64,000 nt of DNA from UBA8337 sp937907245 (GCA_965219485.1 OZ244774.1:558001-622000); one strand, 5' to 3'. Counted from the first letter of the stretch, positions 16,747 to 26,438 are shown. Numbers and translations are program-made. The notes: a model not told the origin generated them from the sequence alone.

Positions 16747-18036
16747 TCAAGCGGCTTGAACGGCTTCAATATCTTGCTGCAAACTACGTGCCGCCATCCA
16801 ATAATGAAAGCCGCCCCATAGGCCAACAATCGTCATAACGGCGAGGGCATAGCCAAGTCCTTGGGGCCCGTAAATAGGGGTGAATTGATCGCTTAAATAG
16901 CCGATGCTGAGGGGGCCTACGCCCAGTCCGATAATATTGTTAATGCACAGCATAATGGCGGAGGCGAGCGAACGCATTTCAGATTTTACCAAAGTTTGCA
17001 GCATAGCCAAAGTGGGGCCAAAATATAGCGCGCCGACAGTCATCGGTAGAATAAGCCAAACCAGCGCCACCATAACGTCTGTGCTGAGGTAGCCGATAAT
17101 TGAGAAAGGCACCACCCCGATAGTCACGGCGGCGACAAGCCACAGGTTCCAGCGTACATCGCGTTTGCCCAATCGGTCGGCAAACACACCGCCAAAGGCT
17201 GTGCCGAGGCCGCCACCAATACCAATCATAAGGGCTAAAATGCCGCCCACTTGCGTAGCGCTCATGCCATGCACGCGGATGAAATAGCTTGGCAACCAAG
17301 CTACCGCGCCATAGCCAACCGTAATCACAAGCGTCGAGGCGATGATTAACTGGCGAATAGATTTGGTGTTCCACATGTAGCGAAAGGTTTCGGCTAATGG
17401 CGGTGCGGTGCCGCTGGCTTTATTATCGCTCATGCCACGCGGCGGATCTCGCAAGGTAAACCAAGCTAAAACAGCTAAGGCCAAACCGGGGATAGCGACA
17501 ACTTGAACTGCCACGCGCCAACCATATGTGTCGCCGATATAGCCCCCAACGATGAAAGCCGCGAAAAGACCTAAATTAATTCCCAGTGCAAATACAGCCA
17601 AAGGGGCGGCGCGGTCTGCCGGGCCATACATATCCGCGATAATCGCATGCGAAGGTGGGCTGGTGCCGGCTTCCCCAACCCCCACACCGACGCGCGCGAG
17701 TAAAAGCTGCACATAGTTTTGCGCGAGGCCACAAACAAAAGTCATAACGGAAAATAAGGATAGCGAAGCAATGATGATTTTTTTGCGCGACATGCGGTCT
17801 GCCAAGTAAGCGATGGGAATACCTAAGGTGGCATAAAACACGCCAAAAGCAGGCCCCGTTAGCAAGCCCAATTGGGTATCCGTTAAGTCCATGTCTGTTT
17901 TGATGGATTGCAATAAAATGGCGACAATCTGACGGTCGACATAATTGGCCGTATAGATAAGGGTGAGCAGGCCAACCGTATAGGCCTTAAGCCCACGCGA
18001 GAACATTGGGCCAGACGGCGCGGAGGTGTCATTCAT
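16747..18036 (-). CDS. Spinster-type MFS transporter
   Basis: 429-residue 12-helix major facilitator. The YTANYVDRQIVAILLQSI start, the inter-helix motif ADRMSRKKI (near residue 83) and VGVGEAGTSPPSHAI motif (near 115) place it with bacterial relatives of spinster/sphingolipid transporters; the substrate is unknown. Its ATG at 18036 overlaps the stop of the upstream 112-codon gene by 1 nt (TAATG), so the two are translated as a unit. The second half retains FADRLGKRDVRWNL, the repeat of the first-half motif. Confidence 0.88.
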   Translation of the reverse strand: MNDTSAPSGPMFSRGLKAYTVGLLTLIYTANYVDRQIVAILLQSIKTDMDLTDTQLGLLTGPAFGVFYATLGIPIAYLADRMSRKKIIIASLSLFSVMTFVCGLAQNYVQLLLARVGVGVGEAGTSPPSHAIIADMYGPADRAAPLAVFALGINLGLFAAFIVGGYIGDTYGWRVAVQVVAIPGLALAVLAWFTLRDPPRGMSDNKASGTAPPLAETFRYMWNTKSIRQLIIASTLVITVGYGAVAWLPSYFIRVHGMSATQVGGILALMIGIGGGLGTAFGGVFADRLGKRDVRWNLWLVAAVTIGVVPFSIIGYLSTDVMVALVWLILPMTVGALYFGPTLAMLQTLVKSEMRSLASAIMLCINNIIGLGVGPLSIGYLSDQFTPIYGPQGLGYALAVMTIVGLWGGFHYWMAARSLQQDIEAVQAA

Positions 18037-18374
18037 TATTTTCGGTTCCGTGTGAATATATGAGCGTTGCCATTGCGTCCTCGAATGGCGGCTACCCCGC
18101 GGATGACGACCCATGCCGATACCCAAAGAAAGACCAGGTGGCCGACGCTTACTTGTAAAACGGCGCTCACGACGTTGAATAAGGAAACCTCATCTTGAGA
18201 GAGAGAAATTCCAATTTGGGAGAGGATTAAGGCTAGGATAGCGGCCTGCGCGGCTAATAAATAAGGCCGAGTTTTGCGCCGGCTTCGTGTGCCCCAAACA
18301 AGAGCGCACCCAAAAATAACCATACCAGTGGCTGGGTGGAGGGGAAGTTCAAAAAGGCTTAACCATGGGCTCAT
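18036..18374 (-). CDS. Small membrane protein coupled to the MFS gene
   Basis: 112-residue protein I do not recognise. Three hydrophobic stretches (about 15-28, 40-54 and 70-93) predict three membrane helices, with a basic RSRRKTRP loop between the first two and a positively charged tail. It overlaps the MFS transporter gene by one base, which suggests that it acts with or stabilises the transporter. It starts 55 bp downstream of the hemH stop, so it could be read from the hem operon. Confidence 0.65.
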   Translation of the reverse strand: MSPWLSLFELPLHPATGMVIFGCALVWGTRSRRKTRPYLLAAQAAILALILSQIGISLSQDEVSLFNVVSAVLQVSVGHLVFLWVSAWVVIRGVAAIRGRNGNAHIFTRNRK

Positions 18375-18429
18375 ATATCACCTATAGACCCAGAGTTTGA
18401 CAGTAAGCGGGAACTAGGTCAACTGTTGC

Positions 18430-19440
18430 TTAAAGCCATCCACTCAAATCGCGCAAAGCGAGAGTATTTAAAAGGTCTACGCAGGGCTGTGTTTCATTGA
18501 GACAGGGCACTGTGGTGAAATGTGTGCCGCCGGCTTCTTTAAAGTCGCCTTGAAGCTCAATGCCAATCTCTTCCAAGGTTTCAACGCAATCTGAAATAAA
18601 GCCTGGGGTCACCACCGCAATTTTTTTCGTGCCGGCTTCCGCCATTTCGACCACTGTCTTGTCGGTATAGGGCTGTAGCCATTGGGTCGGGCCGAAACGC
18701 GACTGGAAGGTGAGTTTTAGCTGTGTGTCATCCATGCCCAATTTTTCGCGCAACAGGCGCGCGGTCTTGGCACAATGGCAGTGATAGGGATCGCCTTTAT
18801 CAAAATAGGCCTGCGGCAAGCCGTGGAAAGAGGCGATAATCACATCCGGTTTCCAGTCGAGCGTGTCGATATGTTGGGTGACCGATTGTGCCAAAGCGTC
18901 AATATAGGCAGGGTGGTCGTGCCACGGTGCCGCTGTCCGAACGGCAGGCTGCCAGCGCAATTTCAAGAGAGAGCGGAAAACGTCATCATACACACTGGCC
19001 GATGTCGTCGCGCTATATTGCGGATAGAGCGCCATAATGGATATACGTTCGCAGCCCGCGTCTTTCATGGCCTTAATTTTATCGTCTATCGATGGCGCGC
19101 CATAGCGCATGGCCCAATCGACGATGACACTTTCGCCTAAGACCTCTTGCAAGAGTTCGGCTTGGCGGCGGGTGTAATAGCGCAACGGGCTTTCATTGCT
19201 CTCTTGGCGCCAGATTTTAGCATAGGCTTTGGCTGATTTTTTCGGTCGCGTGTTTAAAATAATACCGCGCAAAATCGGCTGCCAAATTAGCGGAGAGGCC
19301 TCAATCACCCGGCGGTCACTCAAAAACTGCTTGAGATAGGGGCGTAACCCCTTTTTATCTGGGCTCGTGGGCGTGCCGAGATTTACTAGCAAAAGACCAG
19401 TTTTTCCATAGGCAACGGTAGGGTGAGAATTTGGCAACAT
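18430..19440 (-). CDS. hemH: Ferrochelatase
   Basis: 336-residue enzyme inserting Fe2+ into protoporphyrin IX, the last step of heme synthesis. GLLLVNLGTPTSP at residues 15-27, LYPQYSATTSAS near 138, ASFHGLPQAYFDKGDPY near 204 with the metal-binding His, and TPGFISDCVETLEEI near 270 with the catalytic Glu are all present. Lies 5 bp after hemA, making a compact hemA-hemH pair; both ends of the heme pathway are therefore co-transcribed, with hemF elsewhere in the window. Confidence 0.96.
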   Translation of the reverse strand: MLPNSHPTVAYGKTGLLLVNLGTPTSPDKKGLRPYLKQFLSDRRVIEASPLIWQPILRGIILNTRPKKSAKAYAKIWRQESNESPLRYYTRRQAELLQEVLGESVIVDWAMRYGAPSIDDKIKAMKDAGCERISIMALYPQYSATTSASVYDDVFRSLLKLRWQPAVRTAAPWHDHPAYIDALAQSVTQHIDTLDWKPDVIIASFHGLPQAYFDKGDPYHCHCAKTARLLREKLGMDDTQLKLTFQSRFGPTQWLQPYTDKTVVEMAEAGTKKIAVVTPGFISDCVETLEEIGIELQGDFKEAGGTHFTTVPCLNETQPCVDLLNTLALRDLSGWL

Positions 19441-19445
19441 AGGGT

Positions 19446-20702
19446 CTATTGCGCCGCAGGAGCAGATATAACGCGAGGCAGCTCGCGTGTGATATCAAGA
19501 TGCGCCCAAACTTCCGATATTGCCTCTACGAGGGCCTCTATCATGGCATCATCATGCAGGGGCGTTGGGGTGATGCGCAGGCGTTCCGCGCCGCGGGGCA
19601 CGGTCGGATAATTAATCGGCTGAATGTAAATATTATGCTCGTTCAGCAAACGGTCTGAGGCGGCTTTGCACAAAAGCGGGTCGCCCACCATCAGCGGCAC
19701 AATATGGGTTTGCGTGCGCAAAACCGGCAGGCCCGCATTGGCTAATTTATCTTTCAAGGTCTCGGCGCGCTCTTGGTGACGCAGACGCAAGTCTTGGCCA
19801 AAATTCGATTGTTTGACCAATTGCACACTCTTAATCGCGCCCGCAGCAATGGCTGGCGGCAGAGAGGTCGTGAAAATAAAGCCAGGCGCAAAGGAGCGAA
19901 TGGCGTCGACCAAATTACGATTGCCGGTAATATAGCCGCCCATCACGCCAAAGGCTTTGGCAAGCGTGCCCTCAATCACATCAATGCGGTGCATAAGGTT
20001 ATCGCGCTCGGCAATGCCGCCACCGCGTTCGCCATACATGCCCACAGCATGCACTTCGTCTAAATAAGTGAGGGCGCCATATTTTTCAGCCAAATCACAA
20101 ATCTGTTCAATTGGCGCAACGTCGCCATCCATCGAATAAACGCTCTCAAAAACGATAAGTTTCGGGCGTGCCGGATCGGCGTCAGCCAAAAGGCTTTCTA
20201 GATGCGCCATGTCATTATGACGCCAGATGAGTTTGCTGCATCCGCTTTGGCGCACCCCTTCAATCATGGAAGCGTGGTTCAGCTCATCCGACAGAATAAG
20301 GCAATTGGGCAAGAGTTTGGCCAGCGTCGAGATGGTCGCCTCATTGGAAATATATCCTGAGGTAAAGACCAGAGCGGCGGGTTTATTGTGCAGGTCACAA
20401 AGTTCGTTTTCCAGCTCCACAATCATGTGGTGCGTGCCAGAAATATTGCGCGTGCCGCCAGCCCCGGTGCCCATTTCGTCGATTGCCGTTTTCATGGCTT
20501 CCATCACGTCCTGGTTTTGTCCAATGCCTAAATAATCATTGGAACACCAAACGGTGATTTCGCGATGGGGGGTGGTGGAATAATCTATGGCGCGCGGAAA
20601 CTGACCGGCGCGACGCGCCAGATCGGTAAATACGCGGTAGCGGCCCTCTTCATGGAGAGAGGCCAGTGCGTCATCGAGATGTTTGTCGTAATCGACGGGC
20701 AT
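19446..20702 (-). CDS. hemA: 5-aminolevulinate synthase
   Basis: 418-residue PLP enzyme of the alpha-oxoamine synthase family that condenses glycine and succinyl-CoA to 5-aminolevulinate. WCSNDYLGIGQN (near residue 52), GTGAGGTRNISGTHHMIVELE (near 95; substrate pocket), LDEVHAVGMYG (near 218) and the PLP lysine in EGTLAKAFGVMGGY (near 255) are intact. The C4 (Shemin) route marks alphaproteobacteria. Starts ATG 20702; hemH follows after 5 bp. Confidence 0.97.
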   Translation of the reverse strand: MPVDYDKHLDDALASLHEEGRYRVFTDLARRAGQFPRAIDYSTTPHREITVWCSNDYLGIGQNQDVMEAMKTAIDEMGTGAGGTRNISGTHHMIVELENELCDLHNKPAALVFTSGYISNEATISTLAKLLPNCLILSDELNHASMIEGVRQSGCSKLIWRHNDMAHLESLLADADPARPKLIVFESVYSMDGDVAPIEQICDLAEKYGALTYLDEVHAVGMYGERGGGIAERDNLMHRIDVIEGTLAKAFGVMGGYITGNRNLVDAIRSFAPGFIFTTSLPPAIAAGAIKSVQLVKQSNFGQDLRLRHQERAETLKDKLANAGLPVLRTQTHIVPLMVGDPLLCKAASDRLLNEHNIYIQPINYPTVPRGAERLRITPTPLHDDAMIEALVEAISEVWAHLDITRELPRVISAPAAQ

Positions 20703-20797
20703 ATCGGGTCACCTTTAAAACTGCCATATACCTAGACTATATAGACCTACAAGGCCAGCCTAGCGAGGTTAAGGGCCTATTTGCCGCAGTTTTCAGA

Positions 20798-21025
20798 TTA
20801 TTCGCCGTCTTTGCGAACAAAAGTGACAGCATAATATTCTTTTGCGTCGAATAAGTCTTTTGGTTCGCCCAGGCCCTCAATCATCATGTAACGACGAGGC
20901 GTGATTTGGCCTTCCATGCGATATCCCCGTGCGCTCATATTGCGACGGTGAAATTCCATGGCAGCCGGCGTAAATTCCTCAGCAAGAACGGTGATGCGCT
21001 CAGGTTGCTTCGTTTCTTCAGCCAT
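20798..21025 (-). CDS. Small conserved-looking protein of unknown function
   Basis: 75-residue soluble protein with a good Shine-Dalgarno (AGAGGGG seven bases before ATG). It reads ERITVLAEEF, then a FHRRNMSARGYRMEG segment and ends in YYAVTFVRKDGE, suggesting a small alpha/beta fold. No Cys, no signal peptide. I do not recognise the family. It lies alone between the acyl-CoA dehydrogenase gene and hemA on the same strand. Confidence 0.65.
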   Translation of the reverse strand: MAEETKQPERITVLAEEFTPAAMEFHRRNMSARGYRMEGQITPRRYMMIEGLGEPKDLFDAKEYYAVTFVRKDGE

Positions 21026-21119
21026 TTTTTGCCCCTCTAAGTAATCGTCTATCCGATAGAATTAAGGCCTCAACACGCAAATGTCGAGGCCTGTAAAATC
21101 TTTTTAAGTGGCTTTTAGA

Positions 21120-22259
21120 TTAATAGCCACCCAAATCCGCGTAGCGCGTGCGATGGAAATTAGTATCGCCCAACATTTGCGCCTGAACGCGAGCCCGTTT
21201 CATAAACAAGCCCATGTCTACCGCATCCGTCATGCCAATGCCGCCGTGCATCTGCACGCCTTCATTGGTGATGAGGCGCAAAGCATCGCCAACCCGTGCT
21301 TTGGCAAGGCTGGCCGCACGAGGCGTATCATTGCGACGCTCTTCCAATGCCGAAAGAGCATCCAAAAGAACCGATTGGCAAATCTCAACTTCGCAGAACA
21401 ACTCGGCCGCACGGTGTTTCAAGGCTTGGAATGTGCCGATGATGACACCAAATTGCTTGCGCTCTTTGAGGTAATCCAAAGTTGTGTCGAACACGGTTTC
21501 AGCGCCGCCCAGCATTTCAGCGGCCAAGCAAACCCGAGCCAAGTCGAGGCTGCTTTCCAATTCGGCATAAGCTCCCCCAAGGCTACCCAAAACGGCATCC
21601 GCGGAAACTTGCACATTACCAAACGAAACACTGGCCGCATTGCGGCTGTCCACCATATGATTGCGCGTAATGCTAACGCCGTCGGCTTTTGCATCGACGA
21701 GGAACATCGACAAGCCCTGGGCGTCGCCTGCCGCGCCACCCGTGCGGGCAACAACGATAAGCGTATCGGCGATATGGCCATCGATGACAAACTTTTTATC
21801 GCCCGTAAGGGTAAAGCCGTCGCCTGATTTCTCTGCTGTCATAGCGGTGTTCAGAGGATTGTGATGGTTGGTTTCTTCCAGAGCCAAGGCTATGAGGGTC
21901 TCGCCCGCAGCAATATTTGGCAGGAGAGCGGCTTTTTGCTCGTCAGAGCCCGCCGCCATAATCAGCCCAGCGCCCAAAACAGCCGTGGAATAAAGCGGCG
22001 AAGCAGCCAGCGTGCGGCCAGCTTCTTTCATCACAATCCCAAGCCCCATGGGGCCAAAACCTGTGCCGCCATGTTCTTCTGGAATAAGTATGCCAGCAAA
22101 GCCCAGTTCCACAATTTGTTTCCAGACATCTTTATCGTAGCCGTCTGCGTTTTCTTCATCGCGAAGCTTGCGCAAATTTGCGACCGGAACTTGTTCGGTG
22201 AAAAAGTCCTTCGCCATATCGCGGAGCATGGTTTGTTCTTCGGTAAGCACGAATGCCAT
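21120..22259 (-). CDS. Acyl-CoA dehydrogenase (short, second subunit type)
   Basis: 379-residue flavoenzyme of the acyl-CoA dehydrogenase fold: helical N-terminal domain (LTEEQTMLRDMAKDF), beta domain around 120-220 (ALALEETNH, DKKFVIDGHIADTLIV) and helical C-terminal domain with QMHGGIGMTDAVDMG near 345. It is more divergent than its neighbour and lacks the usual catalytic Glu context in an obvious form, as in heterodimeric ACADs such as those of steroid side-chain degradation. It follows the larger ACAD by 41 bp in one operon, so they may form one enzyme. Substrate unknown. Confidence 0.85.
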   Translation of the reverse strand: MAFVLTEEQTMLRDMAKDFFTEQVPVANLRKLRDEENADGYDKDVWKQIVELGFAGILIPEEHGGTGFGPMGLGIVMKEAGRTLAASPLYSTAVLGAGLIMAAGSDEQKAALLPNIAAGETLIALALEETNHHNPLNTAMTAEKSGDGFTLTGDKKFVIDGHIADTLIVVARTGGAAGDAQGLSMFLVDAKADGVSITRNHMVDSRNAASVSFGNVQVSADAVLGSLGGAYAELESSLDLARVCLAAEMLGGAETVFDTTLDYLKERKQFGVIIGTFQALKHRAAELFCEVEICQSVLLDALSALEERRNDTPRAASLAKARVGDALRLITNEGVQMHGGIGMTDAVDMGLFMKRARVQAQMLGDTNFHRTRYADLGGY

Positions 22260-22300
22260 AGGGTATTCCTTTTTAAATCAAAGCGGGGGCCGCTCGACGC

Positions 22301-23491
22301 TTAGGCGTCGGGGAGGCCCAATACACGTTTTGCAATCACGTTAAGCTGCACTTCTGATGTGCCGCCCTCAATCGAGTTACCTTTGGAGCGCAACCAAGAG
22401 CGGGTCACGGCCAGCTCGCGTTTATCAAAGCCTTCGCCTTCCCAGCCCAGCGCTTGTGTGCCCATCAGGTCTAGCAATAGCTCAAAACGGCGTTTGTTCA
22501 CTTCGGTGCCGTAATATTTAAACATCGAGGCAGCGGCCCCCATGCCTTGTCCGGCTTTGGCTTCGGCTTCGGCACGCTTTAGGGTTAGGCCGAAAGCTTG
22601 CTGGTCCATTTTATGTTCGGCTACGGCTTGGCGAATTCCTGGCTCGGCAATTTTGTCGCCATCGGCGCCAAAGTTTTCTTTCGCTACGGCTTCCATGCCG
22701 CCCATGGAGGCAGCCCCTGCGCCCATGCCCATGCCAGAGATCATGCTGCGTTCATGCTCAAGCAGACGCTTCGCAATGGTCCAGCCTTTGTTCAGCTCGC
22801 CGACAAGGTTTTCCTTCGGCACTTTCACATCGGTCAAAAAAGTCTCGCAAAATGGCGAGGCGCCCGAGATTAATTTAATCGGGCGAGCTTCCACCCCAGC
22901 ATCATCCATATCGATAAGCAGGAAGGAAATACCGTCATGCTTTACAGATGTGTCTGTACGCACGAGGCAGAAAATCCAATCGCACTGGTCCGCGTAAGAG
23001 GTCCAAACTTTCTGGCCATTTACCAAATAGTGATCGCCTTTATCTTCGGCTTTGGTTTGAAGACCCGCCAAATCAGAACCGGCGCCTGGCTCGGAATAGC
23101 CTTGGCACCAACGAATTTCACCCCGGATGATTTCGCCAAGGTATTTTTTCTTTTGCTCTTCGCTGGCAAATTCTAGCAGCGCTGGGCCAAGCATCCATAG
23201 GCCAAAGCTGGTTAGGGCAGGGCGCGCTTTGATGCGGCCTAGCTCTTCTTGCAGCACTTTGTTTTCTTCTTTGGAGAGGCCACCGCCACCATATTCAGCT
23301 GGCCAAGTTGGCGCGGTCCAGCCACGGCTGGCCATATTGTCCATCCAGGTTTTCGTGTCTGGATTCGGGTAGCTGGCTTTACGGCCACCCCATGGCATTT
23401 CGCGTTCTGGCATTGGTGTGCGCATCGAGGCAGGGCAATTTTCTTCCAACCAAGCGCGAGTCTCTTCGCGGAAACTATCTAGAGCTGTCAT
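22301..23491 (-). CDS. Acyl-CoA dehydrogenase (large partner)
   Basis: 396-residue acyl-CoA dehydrogenase. YSEPGAGSDLAGL (near 132) is the FAD/substrate loop, GQKVWTSYADQCDWIFCLVRT the central sheet, and EGGTSEVQLNVIAKRVLGLP the C-terminal signature. The ATG at 23491 (MTALDSFREE) has GGAG nine bases upstream; ATG 23497 would leave only three. Paired with the smaller ACAD gene downstream. The neighbouring AMP ligase and 2-hydroxyacid dehydrogenase imply a dedicated pathway activating a carboxylic acid to its CoA ester and oxidising it. Confidence 0.9.
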   Translation of the reverse strand: MTALDSFREETRAWLEENCPASMRTPMPEREMPWGGRKASYPNPDTKTWMDNMASRGWTAPTWPAEYGGGGLSKEENKVLQEELGRIKARPALTSFGLWMLGPALLEFASEEQKKKYLGEIIRGEIRWCQGYSEPGAGSDLAGLQTKAEDKGDHYLVNGQKVWTSYADQCDWIFCLVRTDTSVKHDGISFLLIDMDDAGVEARPIKLISGASPFCETFLTDVKVPKENLVGELNKGWTIAKRLLEHERSMISGMGMGAGAASMGGMEAVAKENFGADGDKIAEPGIRQAVAEHKMDQQAFGLTLKRAEAEAKAGQGMGAAASMFKYYGTEVNKRRFELLLDLMGTQALGWEGEGFDKRELAVTRSWLRSKGNSIEGGTSEVQLNVIAKRVLGLPDA

Positions 23492-23632
23492 AATCATTTT
23501 CTCCAATTTACAAATCTGCAAAAATAATAGCACGGCGAATGGGTGCCGCAAGTGATTCAATATTCAGCTTGCGTGGCATCTGGCCGCAGTTTTTAACGCC
23601 AAAAAAAGGTCAAAAACACCCAAATGGGGGCC

Positions 23633-24712
23633 TTATGGCATCTGGAAGCCGTCGAGGTTTTCGCCGGTTCCAGTTGTGACATGGCGCTTTATCGGTTCGC
23701 CTTTGGCATAGCGGAGCAAAGATTTGGCGATGCTTTCATAGCGGCCCCTATCGGCACCAAAAGTATGCGCGGCGCTATGGGGCGTCAGCAATACATTGTC
23801 GAGAGACAAGAAGTCATGTCGACTACCTTGATAAGGCCCACCTCTATCGGGGTCGGCTTCCGCATCGGTGATATTGGTTGGATAGCGATACCAAGTGTCT
23901 AACGCAGCGCCACCAATTTTATGGTTGGAGAGGGCGTCAAAAAGCGCATCTTCATCGATCACTTCGCCGCGCGCGACATTAATAATATAGGCGCTGTCTT
24001 TCATCGCCTCAAAAGCGGCCGCATCAATCATGCCTTGCGTCTCGTCGTTTAAATCGCAAGTCAGAATGAGATAATCACTTTGGCTAAGTAGTTTTGGCAA
24101 ATCTTTTTGGGTGCCAATCCAGTCCAGCGGTTCCGGTGTCGTGTCGCGCACGCTGCGGGCGATGGCTGAGACCTGCATATCAAACGCACTGGCTCGCGAG
24201 GCCACAGCTTTTGCAATATCGCCATAGCCGACGATGCCAACATGTTTGCCGCGCAAGTCGCCATGGCGAGCTTCGGCGGCGGCGTTGCGGCCGGCGCGGT
24301 GCCATTTGCCTTGCGTCATATCTTGGTGCAAGTGGCGCAACTCTAGCGCGTGTTCCAACATGGCACCCAGCACATACTCAGCCATGGGGGCGGCATGGCC
24401 ACCGGCATTGCAAAACACCAATCCGTCGGGCAAGAAGCCAGCGTCAAGCCAATCGGTTCCGACCCAGGGTTGCAATAGAATTTTCAGCTTGGGCGCGGCC
24501 ATTAGCGCGCCGAAATTGCCCGGTGTCAAAATAAAGTCCGCGCTCATAACCGCCGCCTCGCAATTTGCAAGAATAGCATCGCGCGCGCCCAAATCATCAT
24601 TGCAGGGCCAAACGTCCACCACCCAGTCGCCAGCTTCGGCCTTCATCGTGTCGGCGATAATGGGCGCAAACCTTGCGCCCATTTTACCAAATACAGCTAT
24701 ATGTCGGGTCAT
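23633..24712 (-). CDS. D-2-hydroxyacid dehydrogenase family oxidoreductase
   Basis: 359-residue NAD(P)-dependent dehydrogenase with the Rossmann motif GIVGYGDIAKAVA (near 160), catalytic Arg in INVARGEVIDEDAL (near 255) and catalytic His in TPHSAAHT (near 315). The fold is that of phosphoglycerate/glycerate dehydrogenases; the insertion DAEADPDRGGPYQG and WYRYPTN loop mark a subgroup without a known substrate. Its start overlaps the upstream AMP-ligase stop by 4 nt, so the two act in the same pathway. Confidence 0.85.
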   Translation of the reverse strand: MTRHIAVFGKMGARFAPIIADTMKAEAGDWVVDVWPCNDDLGARDAILANCEAAVMSADFILTPGNFGALMAAPKLKILLQPWVGTDWLDAGFLPDGLVFCNAGGHAAPMAEYVLGAMLEHALELRHLHQDMTQGKWHRAGRNAAAEARHGDLRGKHVGIVGYGDIAKAVASRASAFDMQVSAIARSVRDTTPEPLDWIGTQKDLPKLLSQSDYLILTCDLNDETQGMIDAAAFEAMKDSAYIINVARGEVIDEDALFDALSNHKIGGAALDTWYRYPTNITDAEADPDRGGPYQGSRHDFLSLDNVLLTPHSAAHTFGADRGRYESIAKSLLRYAKGEPIKRHVTTGTGENLDGFQMP

Positions 24713-26325
24713 GCGCGCTTGCTGACCTCTTCAACGGCAAATTCAGTTACCGATTTATAATCGGCCTTGCCGTTGGGAGCGCGGAACGCAGGGCCGCCAT
24801 GGAACACATGTTTGGGCGTTTTATAAGCGGCCAATTTAGTTTTACAGAAGGCTTTTAACTCCCCTTCATCAAAGTTGGCACCCTCTATGGTTTTCACCAC
24901 GGCGGTAACCGCTTGGCCCCATTTTTCGTCGGCCACGCCCACGACCAAAGCATCATCAACGCTGTCATGTAACTTCAAGGCTTCCTCGACTTCTTCTGGA
25001 TAAATTTTCTCACCCGCCGAATTAATACAAACGGAGCCGCGACCCAAAAGCGTCAATTCGCCTTCTGGGGAAACCAAGCAATAGTCGCCCGGAATAGAGA
25101 AGCGATGGCCATTGATGGTTTTGAAAGTCGAAGCGGTTTTCTTTTCGTCTTTATAATAGCCCAACGGAATAGGCCCGCCAAAAGCAATAAAGCCCGGCGT
25201 TTCGCTGCCCCATGGAATTTCATTGTCGTTTTCGTCAAACACTTTGCACATTTCATTGGTGGTGAATTTGGCGGTTTTCACGGGCATGTTTTTCATGGTT
25301 ATGGAGGAGCCAAACCCGATTGCCTCTGACGAGCCGAAACTGTCGACCAATTGGCAGGTGTCTGGCAGAACTTCCAACATCTCTTGTTTCACTTCCATCG
25401 ACCACATCACGCCCGAGGACACAATGTTGGTGACCGAGCTTACATCATAAGCACCTGGGTTGTTTTGCAGCTCCGCTAGCATTGGCTTGGCAAATGCATC
25501 GCCCACGATGGCCATATAATCGACGCCGCGACGCCCCACCACAGACCACAGTTCTTGGCTATCAAGCGAGGCTGCCTCGAGCGTTACAATGGTGCCGCCG
25601 TTCATCAGCACGCCCATGGCGGTAAATAATCCCGTGCCATGCATGAGAGGGCAGGCGGGAATGTAAACTTGGCCGGGGCCGGAATTTTTGATATGCGCGA
25701 CCAGCTCGTCCATCGTCTCGGGCACATCGCCAAGCGCGCGCAAGGCCATAATTTGTGTTTCGCGCAAATTATGGTGTTCCCACATCACGCCTTTTGGCAT
25801 GCCTGTTGTGCCGCCAGTATAGAGAAACAGTAAATCATCTGGCGCGCGGGCAATGTCTAAATTAGAGCCATCGCCTTCCTGCACGAGGCTTTCGTAGTCG
25901 ATGCTGCCGTCTGGCAAATCTTGGCCATCGCCGACTTCAATCCACTGTTTTACATTTGGCAGTTTTGGCCGCAATATTTCGATATTGTCGCGAAACTCTT
26001 TGCCGTAAACCACGACGGTGGCGTCAGAGTTTTCGAAAATATAATGAACTTCATCGGCAACATAGCGGTAGTTGACGTTCACATGGGTGAGGCGGGCGCG
26101 AAAGCACGTGACCAGCAATTCGCAATATTCGGGGCGATTGCGCATGTAGAAGCCAACTTTATCGCCGGTTTGCGCGCCATTGGCTCGTAAATTGCGCGCC
26201 AGATTATTCGACCGATGGCTCATTTCCTGCCACGTAATCTCTCTGTCGCCATGAACCAAAGCCAAGTGTCCGTCCGGCAAAGCCGGTACGATTGCATCGA
26301 TGATATCACCAAAATTCCAGTGCAT
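24709..26325 (-). CDS. Acyl-CoA synthetase (AMP-binding family)
   Basis: 538-residue ATP-dependent acid-CoA ligase. P-loop LFLYTGGTTGMPKGV (near 170), DSFGSSEAIGFGS (near 315), YCLVSPEGELTLLGRGSVCINSAGEKIYPEEVEE hinge (near 420-455) and the catalytic Lys in the APNGKADYKS tail are present. The N-terminal region is typical of fatty-acid or cholate-type CoA ligases of the FadD3/FadD19 style. ATG 26325 has GGGAGGA upstream; longer in-frame starts have no signal. First gene of the catabolic operon and divergent from the antiporter gene. Confidence 0.9.
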   Translation of the reverse strand: MHWNFGDIIDAIVPALPDGHLALVHGDREITWQEMSHRSNNLARNLRANGAQTGDKVGFYMRNRPEYCELLVTCFRARLTHVNVNYRYVADEVHYIFENSDATVVVYGKEFRDNIEILRPKLPNVKQWIEVGDGQDLPDGSIDYESLVQEGDGSNLDIARAPDDLLFLYTGGTTGMPKGVMWEHHNLRETQIMALRALGDVPETMDELVAHIKNSGPGQVYIPACPLMHGTGLFTAMGVLMNGGTIVTLEAASLDSQELWSVVGRRGVDYMAIVGDAFAKPMLAELQNNPGAYDVSSVTNIVSSGVMWSMEVKQEMLEVLPDTCQLVDSFGSSEAIGFGSSITMKNMPVKTAKFTTNEMCKVFDENDNEIPWGSETPGFIAFGGPIPLGYYKDEKKTASTFKTINGHRFSIPGDYCLVSPEGELTLLGRGSVCINSAGEKIYPEEVEEALKLHDSVDDALVVGVADEKWGQAVTAVVKTIEGANFDEGELKAFCKTKLAAYKTPKHVFHGGPAFRAPNGKADYKSVTEFAVEEVSKRA

Positions 26326-26438
26326 TATTTCCTCCCAGAAAACCCTATAATTTGGAAAAAAGGCTAGTGCATAAAACCTGCTTCTGCCAAGACTTTTTGC
26401 GACATCCAAGCAAAAACATCGATTTTTTTTTGGGGAAC

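Noticed and set aside
21108..21827. A 239-codon plus-strand frame opposite the acyl-CoA dehydrogenase
   Set aside because: The minus-strand dehydrogenase is clear-cut by motif; the opposite frame is His/Ala/Arg-rich and typical of a shadow frame.
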